Positions 24,034 through 31,636 of a DNA stretch of 34,945 nt are shown piece by piece. The position numbers were made by a program, and so were the translations under genes. The stretch comes from JBASRP01 sp044866075 (GTDB taxonomy: Bacteria; Actinomycetota; AC-67): assembly GCA_044866075.1 (NCBI GenBank), contig JBIOTQ010000008.1:1-34945 (forward strand), read 5' to 3'. The first letter of the stretch is position 1. Every line of letters starts with the position of its first letter. The notes beneath the pieces are model-generated. The model worked only from the letters and a program-made list of their open reading frames with translations. It did no database searches and was not told the origin of the DNA.

Positions 24034-24744
24034 GTGAAGGGATACGGCCAGTACTGTCCCATCGCTCGCGGGGCGGAGATCTTCGCGGAGCGATGGACGC
24101 CGATCATCGTGCGGAACCTGTCCGTCGGATGTCAGACGTTCACCGAGATCGAAAGAGGCGCGCCCGGCATCTCGCGAACGCTCCTCGCGCAGCGCCTGCG
24201 TCAGCTCGAGCGGGTCGGTGTCGTGGAGCGCATCCCGGCCAAGAACGGCCGAGGGCCACGGTACATACTCACCGAGTCCGGCGAGCAGCTCGGCGACGTG
24301 TGCGTGACCCTGGGTGAGTGGGGCGCGCGATGGCTCGAGCTCGCGCCCGAGCACCTCGACCCTTCGATGGCGCTCTGGTCGTGGTGCCAGGCCTACGTGA
24401 ACACGCCCGCGTTGCCGTCGGAACGGGTCGTGGTCCGGTTCGACTTCGTTCAGCGACCGAAGCGGACGCTGTGGATCCTCTTCGAGAACGGGAAGGGCGA
24501 GGTCTGTCGGAAGCACCCGGGGTTCGAGGAGGATCTCATCGTCTCGGCCGATCCCGAATCCTTCATCAGATGGCACCTGGGCAGGCTTTCCTGGCAGCAG
24601 GCGGTCCGCGAGGGTCACATCAGGGTCGAGGGACGGCGCGATCTGGCGCGCGCGCTGCCGACGTGGAACCTGCGTTCGCGCTTCCAGAGCATCACGCCCC
24701 GACCCGGATCGGCTCCGCTTCGTCGCTCGGCCGCCGGAGCCTGA
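24034..24744 (+). CDS. HxlR-type winged-helix regulator with SCP2-like sensor domain
   Basis: A 236-residue transcription factor. Residues 5-100 are an HxlR winged helix (YCPIARGAEIFAERWTPIIVRNL, then GISRTLLAQRLRQLERVGVVER and YILTESGEQL). Residues about 120-215 resemble the SCP2 sterol-carrier fold (RVVVRFDFVQRP...ESFIRWHLGRLSWQQAVREGHIRVEG), a likely hydrophobic-ligand pocket. GTG 24034 gives the family's usual start, KGYGQYCPIA, although its ribosome binding site is weak; ATG 23992 is an alternative adding 14 residues. It is divergent from the FAD oxidoreductase and runs into a crotonase-family gene 11 nt after its stop, so it may control either in response to a lipid-like molecule. Confidence 0.82.
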   Translation: MKGYGQYCPIARGAEIFAERWTPIIVRNLSVGCQTFTEIERGAPGISRTLLAQRLRQLERVGVVERIPAKNGRGPRYILTESGEQLGDVCVTLGEWGARWLELAPEHLDPSMALWSWCQAYVNTPALPSERVVVRFDFVQRPKRTLWILFENGKGEVCRKHPGFEEDLIVSADPESFIRWHLGRLSWQQAVREGHIRVEGRRDLARALPTWNLRSRFQSITPRPGSAPLRRSAAGA

Positions 24745-24755
24745 CGAAACACGCC

Positions 24756-25520
24756 GTGGGGGTGCGGGTCGAGCAGCACGACGCGATCGTGGTCCTCACC
24801 ATCGATCGTCCCGAGGTTCACAACGCGGTCGATGCCGAGACAGCGCAAAGTCTCGAGGACGCCGTCCGCATTTTCGACGCCGACCCCGAGCGACGCGTCC
24901 TGATCCTCACCGGCGCCGGCGACCGCGCATTCTGTGCCGGCGCCGACCTCAAGGCCGCGGGAGGTCTGGTGGCGCGTCCCGGCGCGCGCGAGGCAGGACC
25001 GATGGGCATCTCCCGGCTGGCCGTGGCCAAGCCGACGATCGCCGCGATCGGTGGCTACTGCTACGCGGGCGGTCTGGAGCTCGCGTGCTGGTGCGACCTC
25101 CGGATCGCCGACGAGACATCGACGTTCGGAGTGCTCAACCGTCGCTGGGGTGTTCCGCTGATCGACGGCGGCACGCAGAGGCTCCCCCGGATCGTCGGGC
25201 TCGGGAACGCGCTCTACCTGATCGAGACCGGCGCGCGTATCGACGCGCCGACCGCGTTGCGGATGGGATTGGTGCAAGAGATCGTTCGCGCGGGGGCGCA
25301 CCGCGAACGCGCTCTCGAGCTGGCCCACCACATCGCGGGGTACCCGCAGTCATCGCTCCTCGCCGACCGCGCGTCGGCGCTGCTGCTCGACGGCATCGAG
25401 GCGGAGGCCGATCGCGGCGAAACGACGCTCGTCGATCCCGAGATGCTCGCCGGCCTCGAACGCTTCCGTTTGCACGACCGCCCCGCTCCCCCGTCGGGCC
25501 CGCCCGGCGACCTGGCGTAA
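24756..25520 (+). CDS. Enoyl-CoA hydratase/isomerase (crotonase) family protein
   Basis: A 254-residue crotonase-fold protein. VVLTIDRPEVHNAVD opens the fold, FCAGADLKA (59-67) supplies one oxyanion-hole peptide, and GYCYAGGLELACWCDLRIA (100-118) supplies the other along with E108, matching the first catalytic Glu of rat crotonase (E144). The second Glu (E164) aligns with N128 in FGVLNRRWG. Loss of one acid means a simple hydratase reaction is not assured; isomerase, hydrolase or lyase chemistry is possible. The start is uncertain: GTG 24756 and GTG 24762 are the candidates and neither has a clear Shine-Dalgarno. It probably shares a transcript with the regulator upstream. Confidence 0.85.
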   Translation: MGVRVEQHDAIVVLTIDRPEVHNAVDAETAQSLEDAVRIFDADPERRVLILTGAGDRAFCAGADLKAAGGLVARPGAREAGPMGISRLAVAKPTIAAIGGYCYAGGLELACWCDLRIADETSTFGVLNRRWGVPLIDGGTQRLPRIVGLGNALYLIETGARIDAPTALRMGLVQEIVRAGAHRERALELAHHIAGYPQSSLLADRASALLLDGIEAEADRGETTLVDPEMLAGLERFRLHDRPAPPSGPPGDLA

Positions 25521-25523
25521 GCT
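25518..25523 (+). promoter_or_regulatory. -10 element for a leaderless small gene
   Basis: TAAGCT lies exactly 6 nt before ATG 25530 and overlaps the TAA stop of the crotonase gene. There is no Shine-Dalgarno between them. The spacing matches the leaderless pattern seen at 7010-7023. Confidence 0.35.
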
Positions 25524-25529
25524 GCCGTC

Positions 25530-25724
25530 ATGTTCCGACTCGGGGGCGGGCTCTTCCTCCTGATCCTGCTGGGGGCATGGGCGCTAACCATCGCGAGCGT
25601 CGTCCGCACGCCGGACGGCGCGTACCGCGCGGGCAATCAGATCGTGTGGTTGCTCGTCGTGATCCTTGTGCCGATCATCGGCGTGCCGCTCTACTGGATC
25701 CTCGGCGCGCCGACGGCGCGCTGA
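25530..25724 (+). CDS. PLDc_N-domain small membrane protein
   Basis: A 64-residue protein with two hydrophobic segments (about 5-24 and 37-58) separated by a short polar loop. The second segment, IVWLLVVILVPIIGVPLYWILG, matches the PLDc_N motif found at the N terminus of cardiolipin synthases and in many stand-alone small membrane proteins. No catalytic HKD domain is attached, so it is not a phospholipase. Its role is unknown. It converges on gcvPB with a 94-nt gap in which I see no strong terminator. Confidence 0.75.
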   Translation: MFRLGGGLFLLILLGAWALTIASVVRTPDGAYRAGNQIVWLLVVILVPIIGVPLYWILGAPTAR

Positions 25725-25818
25725 TCGTTCACCGACGACGGAGTCCGGTCGGCGGCTGTACCCCTCCCGAGAAGGTGTCTGACGGTCGTCCGGTGAGGGG
25801 TCGGGCCGGAAGGACGGT

Positions 25819-27360
25819 CTAGATCGTCGGCTTTTCGCTCGGTCCGGCTTCGGACGCCTCGTGCGATACGGCGTGATCGTCGGGGTACCAGCGCGGCCGG
25901 AGATCGCGCGCGGCGCTCGCCTCGTCGGGCCGGCTGATCGGCGCGGTATGCGGCGCGTTCTTCAACAGATCGAGCGATGACTCGATCTCCCGGTCGATCG
26001 CGATCAACGCGTCGGCGAAAGCGTCGAGGGTCTCGACGGTCTCGGTCTCGGTCGGCTCGACCATCATCGCCTCGTCGACGATCAGCGGGAAGTAAACGGT
26101 CGGGGCGTGGAAGCCGTGATCGAGCACGCGTTTCGCGATGTCCATCGCCTTCGCACCGCGCTGCTTCTGCTTCCGCGCCGAGAGAACGAACTCATGCATC
26201 GGCTGCGCGTCGAACGCGAGGTCGTACGTGCCGCGCAGCCGGTGCGCGAGGTAGTTCGCGTTCAGCACCGCGCGCTCTGCGGCGTGCCGCAGGCCGTCGG
26301 ACCCGAGCGCCCGCGCGTAGGACGACGCGCGCACGAGGATCCCGAAGTTCCCCCAGAACGTGTGGACGCGGCCGATCGAGCGCTCGTCGCCCTCGTCCCA
26401 GCCGTACCGGCTGGTCGCCTCGTCGAACGAGGGCCGCGGCCCGGGTAGGAACGGCACCAGCCGCTCGGACACGGCGAGCGGACCCGCGCCGGGCCCTCCC
26501 CCGCCGTGCGGCGTGGCGAACGTCTTGTGCAGGTTCATGTGGACGATGTCGAACCCCATGTCGCCCGGCCGCGAGCGGCCGAGGATCGCGTTGAGGTTCG
26601 CGCCGTCGTAATAGAGGAGCCCGCCGACCGAGTGGATCGCCGCGGCGACTCGCTGGATGTTCTCCTCGAACAAACCGAGGGTGTTCGGATTCGTGATCAT
26701 CAGCCCGGCGACGTCGTCGGAGACCAGCCTCTCCAGCGCGTCCACGTCGACGAGCCCGCGCGCGTCCGACGGAACCTCGGCCGTCTCGTAGCCGGCGAGC
26801 GTCACCGATGCGGGATTCGTTCCGTGTGCGGAGTCCGGGATGATGACGCGCTTCCGCCGTTGCCCGTTGTGCTCGTGGAACGCGCGCATGATCAGCAGGC
26901 CGGTCAGCTCGCCGTGCGCGCCGGCTGCAGGCTGGAACGTCACACCGGCCATGCCGGTGATGGCGCACAAAGCCCGCTCGAGTTCCACCAACAACTGCAG
27001 CGCGCCCTGAGTCTGCGACGCGGGTTGCAGCGGGTGGAGGCGCCGGAAGCCCGCCATCGCAGCCGCGTCCTCGGCGAGCTTCGGGTTGTACTTCATCGAG
27101 CACGAGCCGAGCGGGTAGAAGCCGGTGTCGATTCCGTAGTTCCGTTGCGACAGCCGCGTGTAGTGCCGGACCAGCTCGTTCTCGGAGACTTCGGGCAGAG
27201 CCGGCGACTTCGCGCGGCGCAGAGCGGCCGGGATCGCGTCCGCCGGTGCGGCCGGCACATCGAGCTCCGGCATCCGGCCCGCCCGGCGGCCCGGGCGCGA
27301 ACGCTCGAAAACGAGCGGCTCCTCCTCCTGGGCCAAACGAGGCCGCGTTGGGGCGCTCAC
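25819..27360 (-). CDS. gcvPB: Glycine dehydrogenase (decarboxylating) subunit 2
   Basis: A 513-residue PLP enzyme subunit. With GcvPA it forms the P-protein of the glycine cleavage system, which decarboxylates glycine and passes aminomethyl to the lipoyl arm of GcvH. The PLP lysine is K279 in MNLHKTF, followed by the glycine-rich PHGGGGPGAGP loop. YPLGSCSMKYNPK and FQPAAGAHGELTGLLIMRAFHE are typical of the C-terminal P-protein half. An acidic and basic extension of about 30 residues precedes the conserved start. GTG 27360 overlaps the gcvPA stop (GTGA) and has GGAGG 4 nt upstream, tying the two subunits translationally. The gcvT gene is not in the window. Confidence 0.95.
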   Translation of the reverse strand: MSAPTRPRLAQEEEPLVFERSRPGRRAGRMPELDVPAAPADAIPAALRRAKSPALPEVSENELVRHYTRLSQRNYGIDTGFYPLGSCSMKYNPKLAEDAAAMAGFRRLHPLQPASQTQGALQLLVELERALCAITGMAGVTFQPAAGAHGELTGLLIMRAFHEHNGQRRKRVIIPDSAHGTNPASVTLAGYETAEVPSDARGLVDVDALERLVSDDVAGLMITNPNTLGLFEENIQRVAAAIHSVGGLLYYDGANLNAILGRSRPGDMGFDIVHMNLHKTFATPHGGGGPGAGPLAVSERLVPFLPGPRPSFDEATSRYGWDEGDERSIGRVHTFWGNFGILVRASSYARALGSDGLRHAAERAVLNANYLAHRLRGTYDLAFDAQPMHEFVLSARKQKQRGAKAMDIAKRVLDHGFHAPTVYFPLIVDEAMMVEPTETETVETLDAFADALIAIDREIESSLDLLKNAPHTAPISRPDEASAARDLRPRWYPDDHAVSHEASEAGPSEKPTI

Positions 27361-28715
27361 CCTTCCTCCTTGCACGCCCGCGCGACCGCCTCGGCCAGGC
27401 CGTCGATCTCCTCGCGCGTGCGGCGTTCCGTCACGGCCACGAGCAGTGCATCGTCGAGGCCGCGTCCGGGCAACGAGCGCCCGAGCGGATGCCCCGCGAG
27501 ATACCCGTCCGCCGCCGCGCGCTCACACACACGCTCGGGATCGGCGCTCAACCGGACGGCGACCTCCTTGAAGAACGGCGCGTCGAACGCCGGCCGCGCG
27601 CCGGCCACTTCGACCAGCCGGTCGCGCGCGTAGCGCGCCTTCGCAAGGCACGTCTCGCCAAGCTCCCGGAGCCCCGCGGGGCCGAGCCACGCCATCGCGA
27701 CGGCGGTCCCGAGCGCGTTCAGCGTCTGGTTGGTGCAGATGTTCGACGTCGCTTTCTCGCGGCGGATGTGCTGCTCCCGCGCCTGCAACGTCAGCACGAA
27801 CGCGCGACGACCCTCGCGATCGGAGGTCTCCCCCACCAGTCGTCCGGGAAGTCGGCGCGCGTCCTCGCGCCGGCACGCGATCACACCGACGTAGGGCCCG
27901 CCGAAATTCAGGTGGTTCCCGAACGGCTGCCCCTCGGCGACGACGATGTCGGCCCCTAACGCGCCGGGCGACTCCAGGACGCCGGCCGAGGTGAGGTCGT
28001 AGTGGACGACGAGCTTCGCACCTGCGTCGTGCGCGATCTCCGCCAGCGCGGCGACGTCCTCGAGCGTTCCGAGGAAGCTCGGGTGCTGGACGACGATGGC
28101 AGCGGCGTCGGTGGCGCTCGAGCGGACGGCGTCGAGATCCGCGGTGCCGCCGCTCCCCCACCCCGCCTCGACGATGTCGAGCTCGGGACCCCGCGCGACG
28201 GTTCGCAGCACGGCGAGATACAGGGGGTTGACGCACCCGGCGATCACGATCTTCGCCCGCCGCGTCGCCGCGGTCGCCATGTGCGCGGCTTCCGCGACGG
28301 CGCCTCCGCCGTCGTACAGCGACGCGTTCGAGATCTCGAGACCAGACAGCTCCGAGATCATCGTCTGGTACTCGAACAGCGCCTGCAGCACGCCCTGCGA
28401 CATCTCCGGCTGGTACGGTGTGTACGAGGTCGCGAACTCGCCGCGTCCCAGAAGCGGCCACACCATCGACGGCACATGGTGGTCGTAGGCGCCGGCACCG
28501 AGGAAGCAGACGAGGTCGTCCGCCGACCGGTTCCGGACGGCCAGCGCCGCGAGATCCCGCAGCACCTCGATCTCAGACAACCCGCGCGGCATGTCGAGCT
28601 CGCGCTCGTACCTTAGGGCGGGGGGGATCGGTGCGAACAGCTCGTCGATGGACGACAGCCCGAGCGCGGCGAGCATCTGCGCGACGTCTTCGTCTGTATG
28701 CGGCGCGAATTCCAT
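27357..28715 (-). CDS. gcvPA: Glycine dehydrogenase (decarboxylating) subunit 1
   Basis: A 452-residue partner of GcvPB, corresponding to the N-terminal half of single-chain P-proteins. It starts with FAPHTDEDVAQMLAALG, and FLGAGAYDHHVPSMV, TSYTPYQPEMSQGVLQALFEYQT and SNASLYDGGGAVAEAAHMA are all family signatures. The fold is that of an aminotransferase but the PLP lysine is in the other subunit. ATG 28715 lacks a strong Shine-Dalgarno and begins 15 nt after the PD-(D/E)XK-like gene stops, so it probably lies in the same operon. M. tuberculosis has the two halves fused at the equivalent place. Confidence 0.95.
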   Translation of the reverse strand: MEFAPHTDEDVAQMLAALGLSSIDELFAPIPPALRYERELDMPRGLSEIEVLRDLAALAVRNRSADDLVCFLGAGAYDHHVPSMVWPLLGRGEFATSYTPYQPEMSQGVLQALFEYQTMISELSGLEISNASLYDGGGAVAEAAHMATAATRRAKIVIAGCVNPLYLAVLRTVARGPELDIVEAGWGSGGTADLDAVRSSATDAAAIVVQHPSFLGTLEDVAALAEIAHDAGAKLVVHYDLTSAGVLESPGALGADIVVAEGQPFGNHLNFGGPYVGVIACRREDARRLPGRLVGETSDREGRRAFVLTLQAREQHIRREKATSNICTNQTLNALGTAVAMAWLGPAGLRELGETCLAKARYARDRLVEVAGARPAFDAPFFKEVAVRLSADPERVCERAAADGYLAGHPLGRSLPGRGLDDALLVAVTERRTREEIDGLAEAVARACKEEG

Positions 28716-28730
28716 GGTCTGGCGAGAATC

Positions 28731-29174
28731 CTACTTGTTCAGTGCCTCTTTCCCGTCGAGACCGTACTTCTCGAGCAGGGCCAAGTAATCGCGCTGGTAG
28801 AAGATCTTGATCTTGATCCCGGGGTAGAGCTCGCGCAGCCGGCGCACCTTGCGGTTCTTCCGCGTCACGAGCTTCTGGTTCATCGTCGTGATCTCGATGT
28901 AGAGATCGAAGTCCGGCAGGTAGAAGTCCGGTGTGAAACGCTTCGTGACCGAGCCGTCGTCGTCCCACTCGACGTCGAAGGAGCGGGGCTCGTACTCCCA
29001 CGCGATCTGATAGAAGTCGAGCAGCCGCGCGTACTGGCGCTCGCTGGCGTGCGCGAAATCGACGCGGTCGCTTGGCAGTCCCCCGGCCGACCGCGGGCGC
29101 GGTTTGCTATCCGCCCCGGACTTTGCGGGTGTCCGCTTCCTGCGCCGCTTCTCGCCGCTCGCTGAGGTGGGCAA
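28731..29174 (-). CDS. Small PD-(D/E)XK nuclease-like protein
   Basis: A 147-residue protein. After a basic, disordered N-terminal 35 residues comes FAHASERQYARLLDFYQIAWEYEP, then RFTPDFYLPDFDLYIEITTMNQ (about residues 85-106) and a helix followed by KIKIFYQRDYLALLEKYGL. The order helix, strand with PDF, strand with E-x-T resembles small PD-(D/E)XK endonucleases. The usual Lys of E-x-K is a Thr (IEIT), so catalysis is uncertain. The only start codons in frame before the domain are TTG 29174 and a CTG; TTG gives an overlap of 68 nt with the upstream MerR gene. Function is unknown; a nucleic-acid role is inference. It sits between a MerR gene and gcvPA. Confidence 0.62.
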   Translation of the reverse strand: MPTSASGEKRRRKRTPAKSGADSKPRPRSAGGLPSDRVDFAHASERQYARLLDFYQIAWEYEPRSFDVEWDDDGSVTKRFTPDFYLPDFDLYIEITTMNQKLVTRKNRKVRRLRELYPGIKIKIFYQRDYLALLEKYGLDGKEALNK

Positions 29175-29589
29175 CGCTTCCCTGGAGCTCCTCGTAGACC
29201 TTCCCGACGGCGATCCCGAACACGCCCTGCCCCTGCGCGAGGAGGTCGATGACCTCGTCGCGGGAGCGACAGGCGTAGATCGAGCGACCGTCAGACAGGA
29301 TGGTGACCTCTTCGAGGGGCTGCTTCAACTCGGTGCGGAGGAAATCCACCGCCCGGCGGGTTTGCTGGAGGCTCACCCCTGCGTCGAGGAGGTTCTTGAT
29401 GATCTTCAAATGCACGATGTCGGTGAAGCTATAGAGACGCTGGCTCCCCGACCCTTCCGCGGGTCTCACCCCCGGCTCGACGAGCTTCGTGCGGGCCCAG
29501 TAATCGAGCTGACGGTAGGTGATGCCGACGATCTTGCAGACCTGCGGCCCTCGGAAGCCGTCGTTCAGGTTGGCGTCGTTCGTGGCCAT
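29107..29589 (-). CDS. MerR-family regulator (Rv1830-like position)
   Basis: A 160-residue MerR regulator. The winged helix covers about residues 10-80 (FRGPQVCKIVGITYRQLDYWARTKLVEP, then GSQRLYSFTDIVHLKIIKNLLDAGVSLQQTRRAVDFLR). The effector region is short and contains a strand-rich stretch (ITILSDGRSIYACRSRDEVIDLL type) with no cysteine metal site except C107-region Cys in YACRS. It lies where M. tuberculosis has the second MerR gene (Rv1830) after the DUF151 gene, a regulator linked there to cell-cycle genes; orthology is inferred from position and family. ATG 29589 has GGGGAG 8 nt upstream. The promoter at 29629-29658 precedes it. Its 3' end overlaps the next gene. Confidence 0.85.
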   Translation of the reverse strand: MATNDANLNDGFRGPQVCKIVGITYRQLDYWARTKLVEPGVRPAEGSGSQRLYSFTDIVHLKIIKNLLDAGVSLQQTRRAVDFLRTELKQPLEEVTILSDGRSIYACRSRDEVIDLLAQGQGVFGIAVGKVYEELQGSVAHLSERREAAQEADTRKVRGG

Positions 29590-29628
29590 GACACCCGCTC
29601 CCCACACACCGGTAATTACGCGGATGCA

Positions 29629-29658
29629 ACACTAGGCCCGAGCCCGCTCAGGTGTCAA
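29629..29658 (-). promoter_or_regulatory. Promoter for the second merR gene
   Basis: On the minus strand a perfect TTGACA (29658-29653) is followed after 18 nt by TAGTGT (29634-29629). A start near 29622 would leave a leader of about 33 nt before ATG 29589. This is the best -35 match seen in the window. Confidence 0.6.
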
Positions 29659-29660
29659 TG

Positions 29661-29686
29661 GTTCGTTCAGAGATGGCGAACGTTCG
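29661..29686. repeat. Nested inverted repeats upstream of the merR promoter
   Basis: CGAACGTTCG (29677-29686) is a perfect 10-bp palindrome. Its left half also pairs with GTTCG at 29661-29665 across 11 nt. The palindrome sits 18 bp upstream of the -35 hexamer. It may be an operator; it lacks the 4-nt centre of a Gram-positive SOS box. Confidence 0.35.
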
Positions 29687-29724
29687 ATGACGGGTTGAGG
29701 GTTTTTCGCGCCTGTTCGCGCTGG

Positions 29725-30216
29725 TCAGCCGCCTGCAAAGTCTTCCGGGTTCACGTTCTCGATGAACTCGCGGAACTTCTCTACCTCTTGCTCCTCGTCG
29801 TCCCGGATCAAGATGCTCGCCTCGTTGAGGACGTCCTCCGAGCCGAAGATGGGGACGTTGGCACGCACGGCGAGGGCGATGGCGTCGCTCGGTCTGCTGG
29901 AGACCTCGATCCGCGACCCGTTGTGCTCCAGTTCGATGGTCGCGTAGAAGGTCGATTCCTTGAGCTCCGTGATGACGATGCGGTCGACGCGCACCTCGAG
30001 CTGCTCGATCACGTTCTTCAGCAGATCGTGGGTCATGGGGCGCGGCGTCACGATCCCCTGGAGCGCGAACGCGATGGCCGTGGCCTCCACGGCCCCGATC
30101 CATATCGGGAGGAAACGCTCTCCTTCGCGCTCGCGCAGGAGGACGATCGGCTGGTTCGTCGGCAGTTCGACGCGGACGCCGACCAGCTGGAGTTCGATGA
30201 CGCCGTTTCCTTCCAT
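29725..30216 (-). CDS. DUF151 bifunctional nuclease family protein
   Basis: A 163-residue DUF151 (BFN) protein. It begins MEGNGVIELQLVGVRVELPTNQPIVLLRE, followed by FLPIWIGAVEATAIAFALQG, RPMTHDLLKNVIEQL and SSRPSDAIALAVRANVPIF, all core motifs of the family. Plant members have DNase/RNase activity and T. maritima has a structurally solved member; the bacterial role is unclear. The acidic C-terminal tail (DDEEQEVEKFREFIENV) resembles a UVR-like helix. A minus-strand TAATCT at 30232-30227 may be its -10. It occupies the same place as Rv1829, between two MerR genes, but here hpt separates it from the first. Confidence 0.92.
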   Translation of the reverse strand: MEGNGVIELQLVGVRVELPTNQPIVLLREREGERFLPIWIGAVEATAIAFALQGIVTPRPMTHDLLKNVIEQLEVRVDRIVITELKESTFYATIELEHNGSRIEVSSRPSDAIALAVRANVPIFGSEDVLNEASILIRDDEEQEVEKFREFIENVNPEDFAGG

Positions 30217-30283
30217 CTCCGAGCCTAGATTACGACAGCCTCAGACCCCGCGAAAGCGAACGGCTCGGCGCACGTGGACGCGG

Positions 30284-30877
30284 TTACACGTACGGGGCGA
30301 CGAGCGCATCGGGATCGGCGCTCAGCTGATCCATGTCCCGCACACCGATGATCCCGCGCAGGTTGCGGTACCGCCCTTGGAAATCGAGCCCGTACCCGAT
30401 CACGAACTCGTCCGGGATGTCGAAGCCCTTGTACTTGAGTGGAACTTCGATGATGCGGCGCACTGACTTGTCGAGGAGGCCGCACACCTCAAGCGTCCGC
30501 GGCCGCCGCGCTTGCAGCGTCGCGAGGAGATACGTGACCGTAAGTCCGGTGTCGATGATGTCTTCGACGAGGATCACGTCTTCGCCCTCGATCGACATCG
30601 ACAGGTCCTTGAGGATGCGAACCACGCCGGAGTGCGCTCCTTCCCCGTACGACGAGATCGCGATGAAGTCGAGCCGCAGCGGGAGGTTTATCCGACGGAC
30701 GAGATCCGAGAGGAAGAACGTCGATCCCTTGAGGACGCTGATCAGGATCGGCGAGCGGTCCGCGTAGTCGCGCGTGATCTCCGCACCGAGCTCGTCGACA
30801 CGTTGCTCGATCGCTTCCGGGGTGAGGACGAGACCGACCGGATCTCGAACCTGTTCCTGCGGCTCTTCGTCCGCCAA
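30284..30877 (-). CDS. hpt: Hypoxanthine phosphoribosyltransferase
   Basis: A 197-residue purine salvage enzyme that joins hypoxanthine or guanine to PRPP. The PPi loop is SVLKGS (47-52), the flexible loop SYGEG (76-80), and the PRPP-binding motif VILVEDIIDTG (101-111, with E105/D106). The base-binding region GFDIPDEFVIGYGLDFQGRYRNL is typical. Start TTG 30877 follows directly after the TAG stop of the FtsR-like merR gene, with GGGGG about 8 nt upstream. The location is unusual: hpt is normally near tilS and ftsH, whereas here it is inserted between the FtsR-like and DUF151 genes of a conserved actinobacterial cluster. Confidence 0.95.
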   Translation of the reverse strand: MADEEPQEQVRDPVGLVLTPEAIEQRVDELGAEITRDYADRSPILISVLKGSTFFLSDLVRRINLPLRLDFIAISSYGEGAHSGVVRILKDLSMSIEGEDVILVEDIIDTGLTVTYLLATLQARRPRTLEVCGLLDKSVRRIIEVPLKYKGFDIPDEFVIGYGLDFQGRYRNLRGIIGVRDMDQLSADPDALVAPYV

Positions 30878-31636
30878 CTAGCGGTCCCCCGCCAGGTACG
30901 AACGCAGGTTCTGGCGAAGGAAGGCATGACGCAGCTTCTTGGACAGGCGCGCGAGCTCGGACAGCGACTGCGTCGCTTGCTTGCGCGTCTCGGGACTCCG
31001 GTTGCGAAGGGCCGGCAGCACGATCTGTTCGAAGAGAGCGGCTTCTCGCTCGGCGAAGTGACGGAACATCTTCAGATGCCGCGGCTCGACGCCGTAGCGC
31101 AAGAAGTCCCGCGCGATCCGTCCCACGATCAGGTCGTCCTGGTCGAAGTACGAGTCGCCGTTCATACGGTGCGTGCAGATGACTCCGAACTCGCGGAGCA
31201 TCGAGACTTGGCTCGGGTCGAGCCCTGCGGCGGCCGCCAGGTCGCCCTCCGATAGGTGCAGAGCGGTGGCCGGCTCGGCGAGGTCCTCGTCGACCTCGAC
31301 TTCGGGGCGCGTGGCCTTGGGGGCCTCGGATGCCGGCTCTTTGGCTGCGCCATCCCCCGCCTCGCCCGGGGTCTCCACCAGACCGGCGTCGTACTGCGCG
31401 AGGCGCTCACGGATCACCTTGAGGGGCAGGTAGCTGTCCCGCTGGAGAGTCAGGATGAACTTCAGCCGGTCGAGATCCTGCTGGTAGAACTTCCGGTACC
31501 CGGAGGCCGTCCGCTCCGGATCGACCAGCCCCTCGCTTTCGAGGAACCGGATCTTCGATACGGTGACGTCCGGGAAGTCGGGCTGGAGGGCCGACAGGAC
31601 CTCCCCGATGCTCATGTACGGCCGGCCGACCTTCAC
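30878..31636 (-). CDS. MerR-family regulator, FtsR-like
   Basis: A 252-residue MerR protein. YMSIGEVLSALQPDFPDVTVSKIRFLESEGL and ASGYRKFYQQDLDRLKFILTLQRD (about residues 7-70) form the winged helix with the extended wing seen in FtsR (C. glutamicum) and Rv1828. An acidic Pro/Ala linker follows, then a C-terminal domain with a second helix-turn-helix-like stretch (LSEGDLAAAAGLDPSQVSMLREFGVI) and a helical tail. In corynebacteria FtsR activates ftsZ; the same role here is inferred from family and gene order. GTG 31636 overlaps the stop of the FHA gene (GTGA), with GGGGAGGGG just upstream. Confidence 0.88.
   Translation of the reverse strand: MKVGRPYMSIGEVLSALQPDFPDVTVSKIRFLESEGLVDPERTASGYRKFYQQDLDRLKFILTLQRDSYLPLKVIRERLAQYDAGLVETPGEAGDGAAKEPASEAPKATRPEVEVDEDLAEPATALHLSEGDLAAAAGLDPSQVSMLREFGVICTHRMNGDSYFDQDDLIVGRIARDFLRYGVEPRHLKMFRHFAEREAALFEQIVLPALRNRSPETRKQATQSLSELARLSKKLRHAFLRQNLRSYLAGDR

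Noticed and set aside
25725..25818. Terminator between the PLDc_N gene and gcvPB
   Set aside because: Only a 7-bp repeat (ACCCCTC/GAGGGGT) with a loop of more than 30 nt is visible and there is no T-run.
29677..29686. CGAACGTTCG as a LexA/SOS box
   Set aside because: Gram-positive SOS boxes have CGAAC and GTTCG separated by four bases; here the halves overlap with no spacer, and the adjacent gene is not an SOS gene.
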